DNA from: Nostocoides sp.
GTDB taxonomy: Bacteria > Actinomycetota > Actinomycetes > Actinomycetales > Dermatophilaceae
DNA: 64,000 nt
Direction of reading: 5' to 3'
Assembly (NCBI GenBank): GCA_016702415.1
Contig: JADJEA010000001.1
Location: 601,001-665,000 of the forward strand
The notes below the pieces were generated by a model that worked only from the letters and a program-made list of their open reading frames with translations, ran no database searches and was not told the origin of the DNA. Position numbers and translations under genes: made by a program. This document shows, piece by piece, positions 58,254-64,000 of the stretch (its first letter is position 1; the number at the start of each line of letters is the position of its first letter).

Positions 58254-61205
58254 ATGCAGGATGTCGGGCGCGTGAGTCGCGAGCGAGCCGGCCAGCTCGC
58301 GGACGCGGTGCGCGGCTTGGTCAGCCAGCATCACGACATCGTGCTGGTGTCGGCTCCCCCAGGATTCGGCACGTCCACCTTCCTCGACGGCATCGCGACC
58401 GGCTGTCGATCGGCCGGGTGGCGAGTGGTGACTGCGGCAGGGTCGCCGGTCCATCGGGGGATGCCCTACGCCACGATCATCGACCTGCTGCGGGACCTGG
58501 TGGGCTCCGCGCCCTCGGCGGTCTCGCGGCTGACGGAGGGGATCCCCGAGCTCCACTGGTTGGGCGGCTCGAGGCCGACGACTCACCCCCTTCCCGCGGA
58601 GTCGGGGCTGGATCGCGCCCGCCTCGCCGACGCGGTGCGGCAGGTGCTCCAACGAGCCGCAGCCACGGGCCGGGTTCTCGTGGTGGTCGACGACCTGCAG
58701 GACACCGACGAGGAGTCGCTGGAGATCCTGCGGTATGCACTGACCGGTCGCCAGGGTGGGCGAGTCGCGTGCGCCTTGGGCTTGGGCGTGGTTCCGGGGG
58801 TTCCGCCCCCGGACTGGGTCACGGCACTGGGCACCTGGGTCGTTCGTTCGCGGGCCGGCAGCCGCATCGACCTGCGTCCGCTGACCCGGGCCGAGGTGGC
58901 TGCTCAGCTGGCGGGGATCCTGGCCGGCCCGCCACCGGAGAGCGTGACGACGCTCGCTCACGGGTTGAGCGGCGGGTCACCGGGGTTGGTGCGGCTCCTG
59001 GTCGAGGAGTTGCGTCGTCGCGGAGTTCTGGAACGTCGGGCCGGAGTATGGCTGCTGGGGCCCGTGGACGACCTCACGGTGCCCGCCGACGCCGAACCGG
59101 TGTTGGTCGCGATGTTGGCGGGGATCGACGCGGCGGCCAGGTGTGCCTTCGAGCTCCTGTCCGCCGGCGACGGAGAAGTCGCGACCGCGGCGCTGTGCCG
59201 CCTCTGTTGTCGTGGGACCGGGATGGAAGCGGCGCTCCAGGTACTCGCGGACCGGGGGCTGGTCACCGAGGAGCTGAGGACCGAGGGACATGTGGTGCGC
59301 GGGACGGTCCCCCTTCTGGAGCGACGGGTCACTCAGGCCCTGGGCCCGCAACGCCTCCAGGAGTTGCGCTCCGCCCTCAAGGGTGTGGCGACCCACGGCG
59401 CAGACGCCTCGGCAGACGCCTCGGGACCGGCCTCGGGAGTGCGGGCCCCGGGAATGCGGGTGGCGGCCGCGCCTCTGTGCCAGGGATCGCCGCTGTCCGA
59501 CGTCCACGCCTTCGACCTGCTCCGGCGTGGGGTGGACGAGGCGCTGGCCGGGGGCTCGTGGCGTGAGGCGGTGACCCTCGCGGAGGCGAGCATTCGGCGC
59601 GCAGCCGCGCTCGCGGCATACGACCAGTTGGCTGGGCTGCATGAGGCGCGCGCCCGCGGACTGGACGCCGGCGGCCACCGCTCGGATGCGGTGGCGGCCT
59701 GGCGGGCCTCCGTGGCCGCGACCCCCGACGATGAAGTCGTGCGGCGGGCCGACCGACTTCGCCACCTGGCCGAGATCGAGTGGCAGGAGAGTCTGTTCGC
59801 GGCTGCTGATGCCCACATCGAGGAAGCAGCGATCCTGCTTGAGGATCACCAGGGGGACGCGGGCGAGGTCCTCGATGCCGTGACTCTCACCCGAGGGCTG
59901 TTCGCGGGCAGGGCCCCGCTGCCCACCGCCACACAAGCCCACGCCATCGCCGACCTCGACGACGTGTGGCAGCGGACCGGGGCACCGGCGGCCGGGGTCG
60001 CGCGGCTGATCGTCGCCTCCCATGCGGCGTCCCGCGATGGCCGCTGGAGGCAAATGCTCGATCTGGCGCGGCAGGCTTGTCAGCTCGCCGCCGGCAGTGG
60101 GGAGGCGCATCTCGTGGGGCAGGCGGCCGTGGCGCTCGAGACGGCGCAGGTGGTCGCGCTGGATGTGGCGGCCCGGGACGCCATCTCCGCCTCGATTGCG
60201 TCGACGGCGGCGGCCGGGCTGGACTCGGTCGAGGCCGACCATCGCTCGTTGGCGGCCTTTCTCCAGGTGATGGTGGGCGACATCGACGGCGGTATGGCGC
60301 ACGCGGACGCGATCTTGGCCATCGGGTCGCGGCTGGGTAGTCGCGCGGTCCTCGCCAAGGGTTTCCTGGTGCGGGGCCTGATCCAGGCGTATGTCGGGCA
60401 GGTGGGCAAAGCGGTCGCCTGCCGCGACGAATTCCTCGGGTGCTATGACACCGAGAGCGCGAGTCTGCTTCATCTGAACGTGGGGGCTGGAGAGCTGGCC
60501 GCCCACATCGCCCTCCGTCAAGGACGGCTGGCCGACGTGGTGTCCGCGCTCGATGGCCTGGGGACACCGCGTCGCGGACACTGGTTTCACGCGAGCATGC
60601 TGAAGGGCACGGCCCACTTCGGATTGTCCGACGCGAGCGCCCTCGCGGCGCAGGTGGCCGCCCTGCGTGCACTTCCCGAACCGATGCCGTGGGTCGAGCC
60701 CGTGGTCGACCGGCTGGAGGGATTGCGGGTGCTCCTCGGGGGAGACACTGGTGCGGCCGCCGCCTTGCTTCGATCGAGCAGCGCCCGACTGGACGAGCTC
60801 GGACTGTCGTTGGCGGCGGCCTTTGGCTGGCTGGAGTGGGCCGAACTCGGCCTGGCCGGACGGCTCGACGCCGAGGCGTCGGCCCGCGTGGAATCAGTCG
60901 CGGCAGATCTGGCGCGGATGGGTGCCCATGAGGCCGCCGAGCGTGGCCGACGCCTGCTGCGGGGGTCCCGCGATCACGCGGACGAGCCCGGGGGGTCCGG
61001 GGACCTCACGAAGCGTGAGCTGGACGTGGCGCGCTTGGTGGCGGCCGGGCTGAGCAATCAGGAGATCGCCGAGCGCCTGTTCGTGAGCACCCGAACGGTG
61101 ACCACCCACCTGACCCACATCTACCGGCGACTGGGGTTGAGCGGTCGGACCGCATTGGCCCACTATCTGCACACGCGGGAGGCAGGCGAGCGGCGCAGCT
61201 TCTGA
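58254..61205 (+). CDS. LAL-type LuxR transcriptional regulator with degenerate P-loop
   Basis: ATG 58254 has GGGAG 6 bases upstream and starts MQDVGRVSRERAGQL; the frame stays open to GTG 58131. The 983-residue protein has an N-terminal AAA/STAND ATPase region, a long helical TPR-like middle and a C-terminal LuxR HTH (LTKRELDVARLVAAGLSNQEIAERL, about residues 918-970). The Walker A position reads APPGFGTST (residues 34-42): the invariant Lys is Thr40 and the first Gly is Ala, whereas Walker B (VLVVVDDLQD) is kept. It may bind nucleotide weakly or not at all. LAL regulators are usually activators of secondary or carbon metabolism. It could control the following secreted-protein gene, 134 bp downstream. 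Confidence 0.88.
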   Translation: MQDVGRVSRERAGQLADAVRGLVSQHHDIVLVSAPPGFGTSTFLDGIATGCRSAGWRVVTAAGSPVHRGMPYATIIDLLRDLVGSAPSAVSRLTEGIPELHWLGGSRPTTHPLPAESGLDRARLADAVRQVLQRAAATGRVLVVVDDLQDTDEESLEILRYALTGRQGGRVACALGLGVVPGVPPPDWVTALGTWVVRSRAGSRIDLRPLTRAEVAAQLAGILAGPPPESVTTLAHGLSGGSPGLVRLLVEELRRRGVLERRAGVWLLGPVDDLTVPADAEPVLVAMLAGIDAAARCAFELLSAGDGEVATAALCRLCCRGTGMEAALQVLADRGLVTEELRTEGHVVRGTVPLLERRVTQALGPQRLQELRSALKGVATHGADASADASGPASGVRAPGMRVAAAPLCQGSPLSDVHAFDLLRRGVDEALAGGSWREAVTLAEASIRRAAALAAYDQLAGLHEARARGLDAGGHRSDAVAAWRASVAATPDDEVVRRADRLRHLAEIEWQESLFAAADAHIEEAAILLEDHQGDAGEVLDAVTLTRGLFAGRAPLPTATQAHAIADLDDVWQRTGAPAAGVARLIVASHAASRDGRWRQMLDLARQACQLAAGSGEAHLVGQAAVALETAQVVALDVAARDAISASIASTAAAGLDSVEADHRSLAAFLQVMVGDIDGGMAHADAILAIGSRLGSRAVLAKGFLVRGLIQAYVGQVGKAVACRDEFLGCYDTESASLLHLNVGAGELAAHIALRQGRLADVVSALDGLGTPRRGHWFHASMLKGTAHFGLSDASALAAQVAALRALPEPMPWVEPVVDRLEGLRVLLGGDTGAAAALLRSSSARLDELGLSLAAAFGWLEWAELGLAGRLDAEASARVESVAADLARMGAHEAAERGRRLLRGSRDHADEPGGSGDLTKRELDVARLVAAGLSNQEIAERLFVSTRTVTTHLTHIYRRLGLSGRTALAHYLHTREAGERRSF

Positions 61206-61339
61206 GGGCGGGGCCGGCTCAGTACGCAATTCCTACGATGGCAACCCCCGCGCGCCAGGTGTGGGGTGGGACTCGCCGCGCGTCGCTTCGGGCGCGGACG
61301 CCCACCCAGCGCTCGGGGTCATCCCAGGATCGAGTCATC

Positions 61340-63904
61340 GTGAAGACGTCGCTGAGTCGTCGAGCCCCCGCCTCCGCACTGGCCGGTCTGGTGGTTGCGG
61401 GTCTCATCGCCACGGCCATACCGGCCGCCAGTGCCGCCGACGCGGCATACCAGCCCTATGGATCGGCGGCGCTGCTGACCGTCGGCAGCCATCAGTATTA
61501 CGACGTCTACGGCAACGCGGCCCGCGACATCTCCGAACCGTCGCTGTTCTTAAGGGACGTGCTCAACTCGACGGTGCCCGCGGCCGGGACCAGGTCCCTG
61601 ACCGACCTGTGGCGCGATCTCGCTCGCACCATCTACTTCACCTCCGTCCCCATCAACACCATTGCCCTGTATGCCGGCAATCTCGGCACCGGAGCCATCA
61701 CCTGGCGGGACGGCCCGGTCACCGAGGCCTCCAGCCTTGCGGCGGTCGACCAACAGATCCGAAGCGGCATGGCCATCCCCGACCCGTTCGCCAAGAACGC
61801 CGACCTCGCCAACAACACGACGTCCCAGACGGTCTTCTACCAACTCAGATCCGCCCAAGGATCGCTGGGGAAGGCCGCGATCGCCGTCATCTACTACGAC
61901 GTCAAGCTCGGCTATCTCAACGCGGGTTCCCAGATGCAGGCGGCGCCGCCGGGACCGGACAACAAGGTCACGACCGGGACCCCGGACGTGTCCTACTCCG
62001 GCGGGGTGCAAAACCAGTCGAGCGTCCCGGTGCAGGCCAGCCAGTCCCTGCAGCAGACCACCACGCAGGAGATCACGAACTCGGTGAGCTCGACCGAGCA
62101 GTACAGCCACACCCAGGCCTTGGAATACACCACGGAACTCACAACGCCGCTGAGCGGTCTGGTCGGCGGAGGCAAGGAGTCGCTCAAGCTGGCGCTCAGT
62201 GCCACGGAACTCTTCGGCACCACGACGTCGAGCTCGACGACGAATAGCACCTCCACAACGGGTGGCGGCACGGTCTCGATGGCCCTGCCGCCACACACGG
62301 GCGCGCTGATCAGCCAGTCGACGTCCCGGTCGACGTTTCTCGTCAGGTACGACTACCCGGTCGCGGTGCAGTACAAGGTCAAGATGGCGGCCTACGGATA
62401 CGTCCCGTCGACCTTCTCCGCCCAAGGCCTGACCTTGACGACCTTCGGCGACAACCCTGGTGGCGACGCGTTCGCGGCCGACAACCTCCAGGCGCGGTAC
62501 CAGAACAAGACCGTCGCCGGCTATGAGTCCACGCACGGGACCGGGCTCGACTGGGCCACCATCGACCGCACCGGAGCCAGGGCTACCGACGCGTCCGAGA
62601 CCACCTTCCGCGGGATGTTCGGTGACACGACCCTCTACAACTACACGCAGATGATGGATCGCCTGATCAACGTGCGCCCCATGTCCCTGACCGGGGGCGT
62701 CCTCAGCGGCACGAGCACGACCATCGCCTCGAACGTCGCCGCGATCACGCCGCTCTATCCGTTGGAACGGGTCACCACCACCCAGCAGCGACCGATCACG
62801 TTGACTCCGGGTGACCAGCTCTACACCGACGACATCCCGCTGCGCGGCATCAACCGCTACTACGTCGACTACTACGGCTTCAACCCGGTTCGTGGTCACT
62901 GGGTCGTTCTCGACTCCTCCGGTATGCCGGCCCCCACCAGCCCGGTTGCGCAGCTGCATACGAACCCGCTGACGGGGACCACGCAACTGGACGCCGGGGG
63001 CACCCCGGGAACCGTCTACCTCAAGTACCTCATCACGGACGGCTTCTACACCTACGGCGACCAGACCGGTGCGGCCACGACCAACGCCGATTTGGCGGGC
63101 ACCGCGGTCGTCCCCATAACCGTCAACTACAAGCCCTTCACCGGGGCGATCGCAGTGAGTGGTTCGCTCACCGGCTACGTGGACGACCCCGCCCTCACGA
63201 TCAGCGGTCCCCTGGCCACGGTGATCACCGATCAGAGCGGACTTCAGGTGGATCGGCCCGTGACGTGGCAAGCCCAGGAGTTGGCGTCGTCCGGCGTTCA
63301 GGTGGTCGACAACAAGATCACCTTCACGACGGCGGGGACCTTCCATGTGCGCGCCGTCGTCGACGGCGTGTACTCGCCCTGGGTCGCCGTCACGGCGCTC
63401 CCGAAACGGGCACTGGCCTCCATTGTCATTGCGGATCCGGCGAAGGTGTTGAACGTGACGCTGACGAAGGGCGGCTCGGCCACCGTCGACCTCACCCAGC
63501 TCTCCGTCGTGGCGAAGGATCAGTACAACGACCCCTTCCCGCTCTCCTCATCGACCTGGATCCCGTCCGGCACGGGTCTGAGCGTGCAGGGCACCGTGCT
63601 CACCGTCTCGGCTCGAGGGACCTTCAGCGTGGCCCTCGCGAGTGGCACGGTGCGCTCGAACTCACTCCAGGTGAAGGCCAGCCTTGTCAGGCGCGAGCTT
63701 CGGTTCAACACCGCCGGTGGCCAGGTCGTCGCGCCGCGAACCGTCGCCGACGGCTCGGTCGTGGCCCTATGGAAGTACCGCACGAAGCGGCCCGGATACA
63801 CCTTCACCGGATGGTATGCCGACCCCTCCCACTCCAAGCGGCTGACCAAGATCGCCGTCACGGCCGACACCACGGTGTATGCCGGGTGGCGGGTAGCGCC
63901 CTGA
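61340..63904 (+). CDS. Large secreted protein with aerolysin/ETX-MTX2-like segment, Ig-like domains and InlB-type repeat
   Basis: GTG 61340 with AGGA 8-9 bases upstream begins MKTSLSRRAPASALAGLVVAG and a signal peptide ending near AAS-A (residue ~32); ATG 61238 is an alternative. The mature 820 residues show several parts. Residues ~215-350 have Ser/Thr-rich alternating strands (QQTTTQEITNSVSSTEQYSH; TTSSSTTNSTSTTGGG) around an amphipathic loop (TPLSGLVGGGKESLKLALSA), then MALPPHTGALISQSTSRSTF and VRYDYPVAVQYKVKMAAYGY. This order strongly resembles the pore-forming module of aerolysin-type ETX/MTX2 toxins. Two Ig-like (BIg) segments follow. The end is an InlB B/Listeria-Bacteroides repeat (GYTFTGWYADPSHSK...TTVYAGW). 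Pore formation is inference. Confidence 0.8.
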   Translation: MKTSLSRRAPASALAGLVVAGLIATAIPAASAADAAYQPYGSAALLTVGSHQYYDVYGNAARDISEPSLFLRDVLNSTVPAAGTRSLTDLWRDLARTIYFTSVPINTIALYAGNLGTGAITWRDGPVTEASSLAAVDQQIRSGMAIPDPFAKNADLANNTTSQTVFYQLRSAQGSLGKAAIAVIYYDVKLGYLNAGSQMQAAPPGPDNKVTTGTPDVSYSGGVQNQSSVPVQASQSLQQTTTQEITNSVSSTEQYSHTQALEYTTELTTPLSGLVGGGKESLKLALSATELFGTTTSSSTTNSTSTTGGGTVSMALPPHTGALISQSTSRSTFLVRYDYPVAVQYKVKMAAYGYVPSTFSAQGLTLTTFGDNPGGDAFAADNLQARYQNKTVAGYESTHGTGLDWATIDRTGARATDASETTFRGMFGDTTLYNYTQMMDRLINVRPMSLTGGVLSGTSTTIASNVAAITPLYPLERVTTTQQRPITLTPGDQLYTDDIPLRGINRYYVDYYGFNPVRGHWVVLDSSGMPAPTSPVAQLHTNPLTGTTQLDAGGTPGTVYLKYLITDGFYTYGDQTGAATTNADLAGTAVVPITVNYKPFTGAIAVSGSLTGYVDDPALTISGPLATVITDQSGLQVDRPVTWQAQELASSGVQVVDNKITFTTAGTFHVRAVVDGVYSPWVAVTALPKRALASIVIADPAKVLNVTLTKGGSATVDLTQLSVVAKDQYNDPFPLSSSTWIPSGTGLSVQGTVLTVSARGTFSVALASGTVRSNSLQVKASLVRRELRFNTAGGQVVAPRTVADGSVVALWKYRTKRPGYTFTGWYADPSHSKRLTKIAVTADTTVYAGWRVAP

Positions 63905-63909
63905 AGAAC

Positions 63910-63953
63910 CACCCGGGGCACGGGCGGGGTCGCACCCGCCCGTGCCCCGGGTG
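63910..63953 (+). terminator. Strong terminator hairpin after the secreted-protein gene
   Basis: A perfect 19-bp stem (CACCCGGGGCACGGGCGGG and its complement) with a 6-base loop GTCGCA begins 6 bases after the stop. It is the strongest hairpin in the window. Confidence 0.88.
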
Positions 63954-64000
63954 CTTGCGCACCAGTGGGCTGCCCCGTGGCGGCCCACGCGTGGACTCTC

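Noticed and set aside
1..64000. KOPS-like role for the GTATGCCG octamer
   Set aside because: The orientations are balanced (about 47 to 43) without a switch along the window, unlike polar FtsK-guiding signals.

Overview
The window is very G+C-rich (about 70 % by eye), densely packed and mostly ATG/GTG-started with GTGA/ATGA overlaps. Its families are typical of Actinobacteria: a fused LysX, the AmmeMemoRadiSam trio, a DUF222/HNH nuclease, a LAL-type LuxR regulator, DUF4921 and DUF2889. A member of the Micrococcales, possibly Intrasporangiaceae or Dermatophilaceae, is the best guess; the species is not known. No tRNA, rRNA, insertion sequence, prophage or CRISPR array was seen.

Layout. 1-8.1 kb: cell-envelope locus with a fibronectin-III surface protein (5' end outside the window), MoxR ATPase, DUF58 protein, transglutaminase-like membrane protein and RDD-FHA protein, in one coupled operon. 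8.2-11.3 kb: zinc-ribbon membrane protein, a conserved unknown, a non-coding stretch with three copies of an 18-bp palindrome, and an orphan LuxR response regulator. 11.4-19 kb: CYP102-like P450, the AmmeMemoRadiSam B, A and radical-SAM genes, and lysX (frameshifted). 19-25 kb: PEP-mutase/isocitrate-lyase-like enzyme, TauE exporter, rhodanese, type II NADH dehydrogenase, DUF2889 and DUF4921. 25-31.4 kb: meta-cleavage-type hydrolase, acetoacetate-CoA ligase, tryptophanase/tyrosine phenol-lyase, two proline-rich membrane proteins. 31.4-37.8 kb: DinB protein, UGT-type glycosyltransferase, GH38 alpha-mannosidase, GH13 enzyme. 38-42.2 kb: operon of DUF2871, MFS exporter, histidine kinase and response regulator. 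42.3-46.5 kb: Hen1-Pnkp RNA-repair pair. 46.5-54.6 kb: oxidoreductase, HNH nuclease, small membrane protein, MBL hydrolase, Pr6Pr protein, enoyl-CoA hydratase, Tat-type secreted protein and a helical unknown. 54.6-58.1 kb: Fur-family regulator with a CbiMQO/NikMQO metal importer and a Nur-like box. 58.2-64 kb: LAL regulator with a degenerate P-loop, then a large secreted protein with an aerolysin/ETX-MTX2-like segment.

Window-wide observations. The octamer GTATGCCG (or CGGCATAC) occurs about 90 times on both strands and in several coding phases, often forcing the rare Ile codon ATA. It looks like a selected DNA-level signal, such as an uptake-type or modification motif. Separately, at least three genes carry one-base losses in G or C runs, more likely assembly artefacts than real mutations. 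Short tandem repeats, often 15 bp, lie at many gene ends.
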